From NCBI GenBank assembly GCA_963817465.1, contig CAWFOP010000005.1, positions 434,001 through 498,000 on the forward strand: 64,000 nucleotides of DNA, given 5' to 3'. The notes under the pieces are model-generated. The model did not search any database, was not told the origin of the DNA, and was given only the letters and a program-made list of their open reading frames with translations. The position numbers were made by a program, and so were the translations under genes. Of this stretch, positions 44,633-55,300 are shown one piece after another (within the stretch, counting starts at the first letter, position 1; each line of letters opens with the position of its first letter). The stretch comes from CAMPKL01 sp963817465 (GTDB lineage Bacteria > Acidobacteriota > Terriglobia > Bryobacterales > UBA6623).

Positions 44633-44933
44633 ATGGCTTGCCCCTCCAATTGTTGGCTAGGCGGTTGAAACCGGGGAGATCCGCCTCGATCTTGCTGGGG
44701 TTAAAGTAGTCCGCCGGAAGCCCGGAGGACAAGCACTGAACTTCAATATGATACCAACGAACCAGGACTCTCGCGGGACGGCCTAGGCGAAAGCTGCGGC
44801 CGAAGGCCCAAAGGGAACGAACGCAGAAACTCTTTGCGTCAAGCGAAGAGTTTCGGTACAGTGATGCTGCCTGTACTATAACTAACGTTTCTTCGCCCGT
44901 CTTTTCGAAACTACGCCCTGCCGGAGTCATGAC
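44633..44933. other. Spacer with divergent promoters
   Basis: About 300 bases between the small membrane protein and the TIGR03437 gene, AT-richer than its flanks. CTGTACTATAACTA at about 44,870 holds TATAAC-like sequence suited to a -10 for the rightward gene. No gene seen. Confidence 0.4.
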
Positions 44934-47726
44934 GTGAATTCATTGGCCTTTCGTTTGAACGCCCTTATGCTTTTCCGGGGGGTCTGCCGCCTCGGCGGGA
45001 GCGCCCTCTTGGCGCTGTCGGTCGCCGGTTTCGCTTGGGCGGCCTACCCGCCCGCGGGCGTCGATGCGTTCGACTCCGTAGGCCAGTTTCGCGTCTCCTC
45101 CTCGCGCTTCGGAATTCCCGACACGCCGGTCACTCTGACGGGCCCGACGCAAATCAGGCGCGGCGATCCCTACGACCCGGGCGACGGACGCCTTCAGATC
45201 GACACGCAAATCGAGCAGATGGCGCTGGGCGGCACAACAGCCATCGGAAACGTGCTGGTCAAGGTCATCCCTCCGTCCCCCGGCATGATCAAGCAGAAAC
45301 AGGCCGGCGTGGATTTCCCCGCCGATTCCCGCTTCCAGATTCGCGTCGAAGTGCAAATCGCGTCGACGCTCGGAACGATTCGTCTGTTCAGCGACCCCGC
45401 TACCCCGATCACGCTAATGGCGATGATCGACGCCATCCCGCCGTTCGGTTCGCAATACATGCCGGACGAGACCTTCGCCGGCGTAGACCTGTTGGACGAA
45501 TCGGGACAGGTCGTCGGCGCGCTCAGCCACATCGGCCACCTGGTGGGGCAGCACCCGACATTCTCCGTCGCACCCGCGGGCTCCTCCGGTCTCGATCCGG
45601 CCGATCTGCTTGGCCGCCCGACGGCCGCGCGCGTTCGCGCCGGCTCCCTCTCATTAGGCTCCGGCGATGACGTGGACGCCCTTTCTTACGGGCTCGATTT
45701 CCTCTATCCGCCGTTGATGGATGTGCGGCTCTCGGTCGACGCGAATTCTCGCGGACGCCTCGGGAGCGCTGTGCGTCGCGAGGCGGACAAATCGCCCAAC
45801 GAGGCTCACGGGGATGAGTTTCGTGTCACGCCTTTTCCGCAGTCGGGGGGCGGCTCGAACGTGCAAGTGCTCGACGAAAGCGGCGATACGGCCCCGCCCT
45901 TCCCGTTGCTGATTTCCGACGACGTGGACGCACTCACGGAGCAGCCGCCCGAGTTCGCGGACGGCGATGGCAACGGCACGCCCGACCGGCCCGTTTACTT
46001 TTCTCTGGCGGCGGGATCTCCCTCCCTCGCCGCCGGAAGCTTCAGTCCGGCCGACATTCTGGTCTCCTCGGGCGGTCCGCCGACGGTCTTCATCTCTCAC
46101 TCGGAGCTGGGTTTGATGCCGACGGACGACATCGACGCAGTTTGCCTCACCTCCTCCAGCCGCAGCATTTTGTACTCGCTCGCGCCGGGGTCGCCCAGCT
46201 TGGCCGGCCACAGCGCGGCCGACACCTTCTTGGCTCTGATCTTGCCTGTCGCGTCCCCAAGCGTCCACTTCACGGCCGGGAACCTGGGGCTGGATCCGGG
46301 AGACAACTTGAACGCGATGAAATGCATGGGCGGCGAGATCGACGAGTTCGTCGAGTCCGAGCTTCGCTTCATCTTGGTCGATGGAGGCAAAACCGAGCCG
46401 GTCAGCCTAGCGTGCCGGTCCGGGTGGAACGTCGGCACGCTCGACGGCCGCACCGGCGCCGGCCAAGCCCGGGGCGTTCCCGTGGTCGTATCGAGCCTCT
46501 ACTGTCAGGGCGAGTCGAGCGCGGGACCGATCAATCTGCGGTTGCGCACCGGCAGCGAGTTTCCGAACATGTTGAGTTCGGGCCAGATCTTCGACGCCAC
46601 CGACGACGGCATGCTCGCGATCGCGCCGTGGGGCTCGGGTCAGGCCACCGCGGACCTGAACTTGTTCCTGAATCTCGACATCGGAGACGTTACGGGTCTG
46701 CACCATCCGACGGCGATTCCGGTTTCCGGGACGATCACGGGCAAGCCTCCCAAAGCGGGAGAGCTCTTGATCCAGTCGGCCGGCTCGGCACTCTCCGCCG
46801 ATGGCTCCTTACCGGTCGAGCAAGCGGGAGCGACGCCTCTGTTCCTCGAAGGAGGCGTGCCCACGCCCTTCAGCATCGCGGGCGTGGCCTACATTCCGGA
46901 CGCTCGACCCAAGCCGACGTTCACCGCGGGCGGCTTCCGAGACGCGGCGGCCTTCGGCGCGCCTCCGACGCCCGGCGCACTGGCTTCGTTGTTCGGGACG
47001 TTCGACACCGAGCTCGACGCGGCTTCCAGCATTCCGCTGCCGCGCACGCTTGGGCGGACCGTGCAGGTGCGTTTCGTCGTCGACGCCGCGGCGGCGGGGT
47101 TGCGCGAAGGCTCGTCGCCCGGCCGCAAGCAACAGGCCGCGCAAGCGCAGTTGCCTGCGCCGTTGCTGTTTGTGTCGAGCGGGCAGATCAACCTGCAGGT
47201 CCCGTGGGAGACCGGCGCCGCCCAGCAGGTCATGGCGATCGTCTCCGTGAACGGAGTCGACAGCGATCCGGTCGCGTTGCCGCTGGCCCCGAGCTCGCCC
47301 GGAATTTTCACGTTCGACTTCGGGCCGGGGCGCGCCGTGGCGATCAATCCCGACGGATCGGTGGCGCACCCGGCCGGCTCGGTTCCGGGAATTGCGAGCC
47401 GTCCGGCGGTGGCCGGCGATCCCATCGTCATCCTGGCGACCGGCTTCGGCGAGACGACGCCGGCGGGCGTGACGGGCGCAAACAGCTACGATGCTGGCGG
47501 AAACTTCGTGCGCCGCGACACGGCATTGCCGCGTGTCCTGATCGGAGGGATGGAGGCTCCGGTGGTGTTCTCCGGCTTATCGCCGGAGTTCGTCGGCGTC
47601 GTACAGATCAACGCTACCGTGCCGGCCGCGGTCGAACCTGGATCCACCGTGCCTCTTATCGTCGAGATCGGCGGCAAGACGAGCCGCGACGACGTGACGA
47701 TCGCGGTCGACGCACCCAGCAACTAA
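44934..47726 (+). CDS. Large secreted protein with C-terminal TIGR03437 domain
   Basis: 930 residues from GTG 44934. CRLGGSALLALSVAGFAWA is the signal peptide. Residues 40-480 hold repeated beta segments with (G/S)DDVDAL or DDIDAV motifs (near 225, 310 and 400) that look like a repeat family, possibly calcium-binding Asp clusters. From about 660 the TIGR03437 domain described first in Solibacter is clear: GGFRDAAAFG, GALASLFG, LLFVSSGQINLQVPWE, PGIFTFDFGPGRAVAINPDGS, ILATGFGETTPA and VGVVQINATVPA. The domain is an envelope module of unknown function in secreted acidobacterial proteins. Confidence 0.85.
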   Translation: MNSLAFRLNALMLFRGVCRLGGSALLALSVAGFAWAAYPPAGVDAFDSVGQFRVSSSRFGIPDTPVTLTGPTQIRRGDPYDPGDGRLQIDTQIEQMALGGTTAIGNVLVKVIPPSPGMIKQKQAGVDFPADSRFQIRVEVQIASTLGTIRLFSDPATPITLMAMIDAIPPFGSQYMPDETFAGVDLLDESGQVVGALSHIGHLVGQHPTFSVAPAGSSGLDPADLLGRPTAARVRAGSLSLGSGDDVDALSYGLDFLYPPLMDVRLSVDANSRGRLGSAVRREADKSPNEAHGDEFRVTPFPQSGGGSNVQVLDESGDTAPPFPLLISDDVDALTEQPPEFADGDGNGTPDRPVYFSLAAGSPSLAAGSFSPADILVSSGGPPTVFISHSELGLMPTDDIDAVCLTSSSRSILYSLAPGSPSLAGHSAADTFLALILPVASPSVHFTAGNLGLDPGDNLNAMKCMGGEIDEFVESELRFILVDGGKTEPVSLACRSGWNVGTLDGRTGAGQARGVPVVVSSLYCQGESSAGPINLRLRTGSEFPNMLSSGQIFDATDDGMLAIAPWGSGQATADLNLFLNLDIGDVTGLHHPTAIPVSGTITGKPPKAGELLIQSAGSALSADGSLPVEQAGATPLFLEGGVPTPFSIAGVAYIPDARPKPTFTAGGFRDAAAFGAPPTPGALASLFGTFDTELDAASSIPLPRTLGRTVQVRFVVDAAAAGLREGSSPGRKQQAAQAQLPAPLLFVSSGQINLQVPWETGAAQQVMAIVSVNGVDSDPVALPLAPSSPGIFTFDFGPGRAVAINPDGSVAHPAGSVPGIASRPAVAGDPIVILATGFGETTPAGVTGANSYDAGGNFVRRDTALPRVLIGGMEAPVVFSGLSPEFVGVVQINATVPAAVEPGSTVPLIVEIGGKTSRDDVTIAVDAPSN

Positions 47727-47887
47727 GGCCGTTTCCGCGCCTTGCGGCATTGAGGAGAGGCGCCGGATTGAAGGCGCGCGCCGCCCGCAAGCGAGAGCCT
47801 CCTCACGTTTTCAAACGTAGAGAGGTTTGCGCCGCCATCGAGGACATCCAGGCCGGCTCGCGGCGACTGATCCCGCGGATACGGATT

Positions 47888-49990
47888 CTATTTCAAGCGA
47901 ACGACCGCGACATTCTGATCCTCGACTGAAACCGACAGCTTTTTCCCGTCGATATGCGCGCCGCTGGCTTGCTGCCAAAGGTCGGTCGCGGTGCGATACT
48001 CGGACGGCAGCGTCACGTCGACTTGGCGTGTCCGTTTGGTGGGATTGACAACCCATACATAGGTCCCGCCCTCGCCCTCGTGCAGGCGAGCCTTGACCTC
48101 GGGGTCGCTGGTTAGGACGCGCTGCCGGACGCCTCCCCATGACAGCAAGTCCACAAAGAACTCACGCGTCTCCGCGGAATGATTCAAGAAGTAACTCGCG
48201 CCGGGGAAAGTTCCGATCAGCAGAGTCTTGCCCTTGCCGACTTTGTTCTCAACGGCCGCGACATGACCGTTGGCGTAGTAACCGACCGCACTTCCGCCGG
48301 AAGGAGCGTACTCCTGCATGTAGAAACGTCCGCCGATCTCCCTGCCGCGCACGGTAAGCATGAGGTGATCGAGAAGGTCGGGCGTGAATTCGATGTACTG
48401 TTCGCGAGCCCCGAACAACTGATCGAGCCCGAGGTTGGGTTGCGTTACGCCGACCCTAGCGCCGTCGCCCCAGTAGGCCGGAGCGCCCTCGCTGATGAGG
48501 TTGCCGCCCTGCTCGACATACGACTTCAACTTGTCAACGCTCGTCTTCTTCAACATCAACGGATAGGGCAAGTACACCACCGGATATTCGTCGATGTCTT
48601 CGATGTGCACGAAATCGGCTTGAATATTGGAATCGTAAAACGCCTGGTACGCGCCGCGAATCGCATCCGAGTAGTAGGTCGAGTCGCCGCGCAGGACCTG
48701 ATCGAACTCGAGGGACTCCGGCGCGAAAACGATCCCAAGCTCCCCTTTGACCGGTCGAGATTTCCAGATTTCCGGATGTGCGTTCGCCCACTTGGCGACT
48801 TTTCCGCCCATCTCCGCTTGCGGCGTAACAGAGCCGTCCATCCCTAGACCGCCGAACGAGCCGAACAGCGGACCGTCCAGCAACGGACGCCAGCGTGTGT
48901 CGTAGATGCCCGTCGTGCCCAGCGCCATGGAAATCAAGTTCCATAGCCGGACGTCTTTCGGATAGGAGATCCGTCCGTCATCGCGTGGGCGTCCGATGAC
49001 CTGCCGCTGCATCCAAAGCGGACCGGACTGCGCCTCGGCATGATAGAAAGGTTTGCCGCGTGCGCTCGCTCGCGTGTAGTCCACAACCTCAAACTGCTTC
49101 CAGGGCTCATTCCCGGTGCGCGACGCGACCCACGTGTAGCCGGTAATGTCGAGAAGCTTCGCGGCGCGCCAATCGTCCCTGTCGGCCGTCGTAAACTCCA
49201 TGCCGCCGCGCCCGCCGTGGCCGGACACGGGATGATTCTTGTCGAGCCGACGGAACAGGTCGACGCGCCGCCCAAGCAGGTCGAGCATGTCGTCCTTACG
49301 GAACTCCATCCAATCAACCGCCGCGGGAAAGCCCGGCGAGGTGCGGGGAATATGGACGAAATCCCACTCCGCCAGGCTGTAACGGAGCCAAGCCTTCTCG
49401 AGCGTTTCCAAGGAGCCGTATTTCGCCTTCAGCCATTCCCGAAATTTCGCCTCGGTGGCCGGGCAGTAGCATTCCGGAACGTGGTACTCATTCCACAGGT
49501 TGTAGCCCATCGTGGCCGGGTGATCCTTGTACCTTTCGACCAGGGCTGTCTGGAAGCGTTCCGCCGCCTCGAGAATCACGGAGTTGTCGAGGCACATGGG
49601 AGCGGAACCGGTGGCCGTGCTGTTATCCACGCCTGGGAACTTGACGGACCCGTCTCTGTTTACTTCTCGCGCCTCGGGATATTTGTCATACATCCATTCG
49701 GGCGCGGCGTTGGAGATTTCGCGGATGATCACCTTGATGCCGTTTTCGGCCGCGAGGTCCATCATGCGGTCGTAATCGGCCCAATCGTATTTACCCGGCG
49801 ACACCTCGATGGCGGCCCAAATAAAGCGGTGCTGAAACGAGTTGTGTCCGAGCCGCACCGCGGTCTTGTGATCGCGCGCCCAGGCTTCCTCCGGCGGATT
49901 CGACTTGCGGAAATAAACCGCGCCGTACGGGTAGACGGGTGAGCTCGACTGAGCCAAGGCCGTCAGGGTCCCGGCAAATGCCAGGACCAC
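47888..49990 (-). CDS. GH42 beta-galactosidase-like hydrolase, 5' end probably frameshifted
   Basis: 700 residues from GTG 49990 in the open frame. GH42 features: YPYGAVYFRKSNPPEEAW, FIWAAIEVSPGKYDWADYDRMM (in parts), acid/base Glu in YNLWNEYH, a later YHAEAQSGP with a candidate nucleophile, a trimerisation-like domain and a C-terminal beta domain. The start is odd: only VVLAFAGTLTALAQ of a signal peptide is in frame. AAGGAG and a TTG at 50024 give FRIKRTYACF in the neighbouring frame; removing one base from the run of four at 49991-49994 joins it into a full signal peptide. So the true gene is probably 47888-50024. Confidence 0.85.
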   Translation of the reverse strand: MVLAFAGTLTALAQSSSPVYPYGAVYFRKSNPPEEAWARDHKTAVRLGHNSFQHRFIWAAIEVSPGKYDWADYDRMMDLAAENGIKVIIREISNAAPEWMYDKYPEAREVNRDGSVKFPGVDNSTATGSAPMCLDNSVILEAAERFQTALVERYKDHPATMGYNLWNEYHVPECYCPATEAKFREWLKAKYGSLETLEKAWLRYSLAEWDFVHIPRTSPGFPAAVDWMEFRKDDMLDLLGRRVDLFRRLDKNHPVSGHGGRGGMEFTTADRDDWRAAKLLDITGYTWVASRTGNEPWKQFEVVDYTRASARGKPFYHAEAQSGPLWMQRQVIGRPRDDGRISYPKDVRLWNLISMALGTTGIYDTRWRPLLDGPLFGSFGGLGMDGSVTPQAEMGGKVAKWANAHPEIWKSRPVKGELGIVFAPESLEFDQVLRGDSTYYSDAIRGAYQAFYDSNIQADFVHIEDIDEYPVVYLPYPLMLKKTSVDKLKSYVEQGGNLISEGAPAYWGDGARVGVTQPNLGLDQLFGAREQYIEFTPDLLDHLMLTVRGREIGGRFYMQEYAPSGGSAVGYYANGHVAAVENKVGKGKTLLIGTFPGASYFLNHSAETREFFVDLLSWGGVRQRVLTSDPEVKARLHEGEGGTYVWVVNPTKRTRQVDVTLPSEYRTATDLWQQASGAHIDGKKLSVSVEDQNVAVVRLK

Positions 49991-50036
49991 AAAAGCAAGC
50001 GTACGTTCGTTTGATTCGAAACAATGCCCCGGCTCC

Positions 50037-53000
50037 TTAGAAGATCACCTTGATTCCGAATTGAATTTGCCGTCCGACCGACTGCGAGCCGGACAACTTT
50101 CCGAACTGAGGGTTGTTCGAGTCGCAAGCCGAGCCCGGCTTGCCCCGGCAAGTGAGGGTGACGTCTTGGGGCCGAGGGAGAAGGAATGTGGGAGTGTTCG
50201 TCAGGTTGAAGAACTCCGTTCTGAGCTGCAGCCGGACCTTCTCAGTCAAGACGACATCCTTGAACAGGGAGAAGTCAAGGTTGGTCGACCCGGGGCCGCG
50301 CGCGACCCGGCGACCGGAGTTGCCGAAGGTTTGAATCGGTGCGCCGGAATCGCTCAGAACCGTCCCAGGGTTCACAAACGCCGCCGGGTTGAAGAAGCTG
50401 TCGGGCCCTCGATTTTCTTCAACCTGCACAGGTTGGCCGTTGACGCGGTCGGGCAGATTGAAAGTATTGAACACGGGCGGAAGCAAGCTCGTTCGGATGT
50501 CAGTCGGGAAACCGCCTCGGATGTAGCTGATTCCGTTGATCTGCCAGTTCCCCAGGATGTTGTGGATGAGCCCGCTGCCTCTGAGCGACGGCAACTCGTA
50601 TCCGAAACTGAAGACGAAGATCTGCGGCACATCAATTGGAGCCACGGACCGCTCTCGAGATAGGTTGTAGGTGTCGAGCGCAATCGAGGTTCCGGCTTGC
50701 GTATAGGAGCTCGGGCCTGATCCGTTGCTCTCCATATTCTTTTGAATCGAATAATTCGCCAAGAAGCTCAGCCCGTGCGAAAACCGCTTCTCGACGCGCA
50801 AGTTGAACGCGTTGTAGTCGTTTGTAGATGTCGAATAGACGGGAATTACGACGCCGTTCACATTGGGAACGGGCCGGAACTCCTGAGCATTGCGGCCATC
50901 CAACGCATATTCGAAAGGAACTTGGTTGATGTTGATGAAGTTACTGGCTAGATCCTGCCCAAAGGTTCCGCTGTAAGAACCCGCGATCAACCATGTGTCG
51001 AGGGGCTGAAATTGAATGCTGAAGTTCGCTTGCTGAACCATCGGATTTCTGGCGTCATGCAAGGCCTGCGTCCGAAGCGTCCTGGCAAGCGGGCTCTCAG
51101 GCGTAAAGGCATCAAGCGAGGCGGGATCGGCGGTGACGACCACCGGGCGTCCCGATCGAGATGGGCGGCGCAACCGTGCCCGAAGCGGTAATGTTCGAGG
51201 ACACGACCGCGGGCGTATTGGGGTTGTTGCCGGCGAATTGAGTGACCTGCTGATTCGCCATCCGTTGGGCGTAGAAGAGGCCGTAGCCGCCGCGAATCAC
51301 CCATTTGGGTTTCCACTGATAGGCGAAGCCGACCCTGGGGCCAAAGTTATTGTGGTCGCCGTCCACGATGGAGCGGCTGTATCCGTCCTGTCCCGGCAGA
51401 GCGAACTTCAGAGTGTCGATGTCGAAAAGGGAACCCAGGTCGCGCGCATCGTGAGGCTGGGTGAAGAGCTCATAGCGCAGCCCCAGATTCAGGGTCAGCT
51501 TTGAGCTCGCTCTCCAGTCGTCTTGCACGAAGCCGCCGATATAGGTCTCGCGTTGCCGTCCCCAGTCGAGCATCTGGGTGCCTTCGCGTTGAGCCGGAAA
51601 ACCGAACAGAAAGTCAGCGAACGGCGAACCCGATCCCGGCGAGTCGGAGCTGGAGCTGAAAATTTCGCCGAAGGTGACGTCCCCGCCGCCGCCGCGGAGG
51701 TTGTCGTACCGCATCCGCCTGGCGTCAACGCCGGTCTTGATCGTGTGCGAGCCCTTCGTGATGCTGAGCGTGTCGGCCCATTGGAAGCGGTTTTCGATGT
51801 TGAGACTCGGCGAGCCGCCGCCCCATGCACCGAATTGTTCCGCCCCGATATTTCCGCCCGACGATGTCGTATGGCGGAAATTGATCCCAGGAAAGACCGC
51901 TTGCGGGAACGGGAAAAGGGCGATGCCGTTTTGCTGAGCGAAATTCACGCCGTCCTCCAGGAACGCAACGGCCGAGCTGGAATTGTTCCGCGTGTAGGCG
52001 AACCGGGCCTCGTTGACAACCGTCGGGCTGAAGACGTGCGTGTCAGACAGCACGCCTTGCGCGCCGTGTGTGATGCGAGTGCTGCCGCCTCCGATAAATC
52101 CGGGAAATTCGCCGGCGCTCGGCGTGTTGTTGTCTTGGTCGGACCAACGACCGAACAAAGTGTTGTTGGTGCTGAGCTGCTGATCGATGCGAATGTCGTA
52201 CTGGTCGGTGTCGGACTGATTCGGTATTTGCGCGAAATAGTTGCGTGAGAGAGCGCCGGAATCTCCGAAGTTCGGCAGAGGCACGAGCGCCGCCGTCGCG
52301 GCCGATGAAGGGTTGATGAGCGACGACGGGATCTGCGCGTTTGGCAACAGCGTGCTGACCACAGCGCCTTCCGGCCCCTCGCGGCGCGCCAGCGGGTCGA
52401 AGATAGCCTCGCCGAGAGCCGACAAGTCTCCTGCGCGTAAGGCTGCGGTCGGCACGGACTGAATGCTGGAACCGGCCTCGGTGCGTTGCCGCGTGCCCTG
52501 GTAGCTGAAAAAGAAAAATGTCTTATTGCGAACGATGGGACCGCCTACCGATCCTCCGAATTGATTCTGGCGGAACTTGCCTTTTGGCGCCCCGGCCAAG
52601 TTCGAGATGAAATTGTTGGCATCGAGTTTGTCGTTGCGAAGGAACTCAAAAAGGGTCCCATGGAGGTTGTTGCTGCCGGACTTGATCGTGGCGTTGACGA
52701 CCGCGCCGGAGGCGTGTCCGAACTCGGCGGTAAACGCATTGGTTTTGACCTTGAACTCTTGAACGGCGTCCACCGACGGCGTAATCGCCACGCCATGGCG
52801 GCCGATCGACGTGTCCGTAACGGTCGTGTTGTTGTCGGCTCCGTCGAGCAGGATGTCGTTGCCGGAGAACCGCCCTCCGCCCGATACGAACGTCTGGTTC
52901 GTGCCCATGCCGTAGACCGGCATCGTGTTGCCCGCAAGCAGGCCAAGGCCGAAGGGATTGCGGCCATTGAGCGGAAGATCGACGATCTTCTTGTTTTCAA

Positions 53001-53472
53001 TGACCTGTCCCAGATCGGAGGTCTGCGACTCGAGCAGGGGCGTCACCGATGACACTTCGACGACCTCGATGACTTCGCCGGGCTCGAGCGACACGGGAAT
53101 CGACGCCGTCTGGTCCACTTGGAGCACGAGCGAGGCGATGTTGAACTTTTTAAACCCGGAGTATTCAACACCGACGGAATACGTACCGACGGGAAGGAAC
53201 GGGAAGCGCGTTTGTCCGCGCTCGTCCGTGGTCCCGCTCCGGGTCAGGGCGGTGCTGTTATTGGTAACCGTTACTGCGGCGCCGGGGATGACCGCGCCGC
53301 TTGCGTCGGTCACGCTGACGCTTATTGTTCCGCTTGCCACCTGCGCCTTCGAGGCGGTGGACATACACATTGCGATGGCGATCGCCAACAGGGCGCAGCG
53401 GCCTACAGCGGCGATGCGCGCGAGAAGTGAAAACCGGACCTGATCGCGTTCGTTACGAGACGGAAACCTCAT
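50037..53472 (-). pseudogene. Oar-like TonB-dependent receptor gene broken by a +1 frameshift
   Basis: Starts at ATG 53472 with a signal peptide (CALLAIAIAMCMSTASKAQ). A carboxypeptidase-regulatory fold (SVTDASGAVIPGAAVTVTNN), plug (DLPLNGRNPFGLGLL, LDGADNNTT) and barrel follow. Near 51,140-51,146 the frame shifts: the first ends soon after PPISIGTP, while VVVTADPASLDAFTPESPL continues in the next frame to 50037, ending in RQIQFGIKVIF with the usual terminal Phe. Removing one base restores about 1125 residues. It lies between the GntR regulator and the GH42 gene, so it probably served uptake of the galactoside that GH42 cleaves. Confidence 0.88.
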
Positions 53473-53533
53473 GGTTTAGATCCTCTTCGATCCTCTAAAG
53501 TGGCTTACGACGCCTGAGATTAAGCGCGGTAAG

Positions 53534-53547
53534 TTGGTCTGACCTGA
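53534..53547. promoter_or_regulatory. Candidate GntR/FadR-type operator
   Basis: TTGGTCTGACCTGA contains the palindrome GGTC-T-GACC, close to the TGGTNNNACCA class bound by FCD-type GntR regulators such as FadR. It lies about 65 bases before the receptor start, between that gene and the GntR gene. Confidence 0.45.
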
Positions 53548-53734
53548 ACTGTCAAACGCTATCATCGGCCCGAGGCCCATGTCAAGCGGATGGGGTTAGC
53601 GAGACCCCGAGTTCCGCCGTCGCACAAAGTCATCAGGGGCCCTCGGCGCCTGAGGCTCGCTGCGCGGACAGCGTCGCTCCGGCGCGATGCCGGAGCCGGC
53701 GACAATTCACTGGATCGGAGGGAGATGAGACAGC

Positions 53735-54466
53735 CTAGCGCTGTTCCGCGACTTGCATTACGAGACGTCCGCTGCTGGAGAGATGGCTGGCCATGGCCGA
53801 GCGGGCAACCTCCGGATCGCGAGCCAATAGGCCCCTGAGGATGGTCTTGTGTTCCGTTAATACGCGCTCCGGCACGCCGGGCAACTCCAACTTGAGCGAG
53901 ATCCAATGCCGCGTCATATTCCGCAGCAATTGCACGGCATTTCTCAAGACGAGGTTGTGGGCTGCGTCGGCCACCGCCAAATGAAAACCAAGGTCGGCGT
54001 CAAGAATTGACCTGTCATGCTCGATATCAGACTCCATCCGTTGCACGAAGCCGGCGACCGCCGAAATCTCTTCATCCGTAGCACGCTCAGCAGCCAGACC
54101 GGCCAGGTCCTGTTCGATCAAGACGCGCGACTCGATGATGTCCTGCAATTCTTCGTGATCCGTCCCAGTGAGCGCCCAAAGCAAGGGTTTCGAAAGAAAT
54201 TCGCTTTTCGGACGGACGAACGTTCCTTCTCCGGCGCGACGGTCGAGCATCCCGATCAGTTCCATGGCCATCAGGGCTTCACGCAGGGAAGGACGCGCGA
54301 TTCCCAACTGTTCGCACAGCTCGCGCTCGGGCGGAATACGATCTCCAGCTTTCCAGTCCCCCTTTACGATATGGGCAATCAGTTTTTCGAACGTCGCTCC
54401 AGTCAAGGTCGTTCGTCGAATTGGAGTTACGACTCTAAGTGCAGATGCAGGTTCACGCCGGGCCAT
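53735..54466 (-). CDS. GntR-family regulator, FCD subgroup
   Basis: 243 residues from ATG 54466; the frame stays open upstream but the extra part does not match the family. Winged helix-turn-helix at about 20-95: GDRIPPERELCEQLGIARPSLREALMAME (in parts) and RAGEGTFV. The FCD ligand domain follows with metal-type residues in DADLGFHLAVADAAHN, then LTEHKTILRGL and SAMASHL. FCD regulators bind small carboxylates, often sugar acids. TATACT (minus strand, 54497-54502) is a candidate -10 about 30 bases before the start. It should control the receptor and GH42 genes downstream on the same strand. Confidence 0.9.
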   Translation of the reverse strand: MARREPASALRVVTPIRRTTLTGATFEKLIAHIVKGDWKAGDRIPPERELCEQLGIARPSLREALMAMELIGMLDRRAGEGTFVRPKSEFLSKPLLWALTGTDHEELQDIIESRVLIEQDLAGLAAERATDEEISAVAGFVQRMESDIEHDRSILDADLGFHLAVADAAHNLVLRNAVQLLRNMTRHWISLKLELPGVPERVLTEHKTILRGLLARDPEVARSAMASHLSSSGRLVMQVAEQR

Positions 54467-55300
54467 GTTGTTTACGGAAGGAGAGCGAGCAGTGGCAGTA
54501 TACCAAGGGTTGTCGGCGCCCGAAACGGCCATCAAGACGCGATCGCCGAGCGCAGCGGAGATAAACGCGCCCTGCGGGGAGCGCAAGCAGGTCGGATCGA
54601 AGTATTCTTGGGGGCCGTAAGTGGTGACGCGGATGGTGTTGTGGAAGGACGCGCTGGCGTTGTGAGCGATCACGGTCCGGGGCATTTGACTTGACGGCGA
54701 AGAAGCGGCGGAGCTGTCCGCGGGGTTGGCGCCTGCGGAGCCGCTCGCGCCCAGGTTCCAGTCGCAAAAAGCCATCGCGCGGGCGTAGTCGAACCAACTC
54801 ACATACAGGCCGGTGGTTGCTGAAGCGAGCCGCAGGCGCGTAGAATCTCATGTGGCGCCAAAACGGTGGGTCCCGGACTAGAGAGCCTCCTCCCAAGACC
54901 GCCGGATCTCGGCAGCAACCGTCGGCCAGCAGCCAGGCCGGCCCGGTACTGATCAATTTTTGATTGATTGAGGCGACCTGAGGCCGTTTGAGAGGGGGCT
55001 CCCTCGACATACGATTGATCGCAATCATATGGGCCTTCTACTGAAAATAGAGGGGAAACTGGAGCCACGAGTCGGACTCGAACGGGAGAATTTAACTGAA
55101 AATATGGAAGATAAAGGCGATTGAGCTGGCTGGCGATCCGCTGAACCCGCCCTTCCAATGCGTCTCAGGCACGTCACAGGTACACAGTTGACGTCGGGCT
55201 GTCGCTCAAAGGCGAAGCAACAGAGGTCACGGCATTCCGACGAAGCCGTCCTCACGGTGGGCGAGCCGCCCGCAGATCGCCCAGTATCCGGTCACCGTCA
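54467..55300. other. Region without an intact gene
   Basis: About 830 bases. On the minus strand an open stretch (54,467-54,802) in the GntR frame encodes YVSWFDYARAMAFCDWN and SFHNTIRVTTYGPQEYFDP, which looks protein-like but matches no family I know; it may be the relic of a lost gene. The rest holds no convincing gene. Confidence 0.35.
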
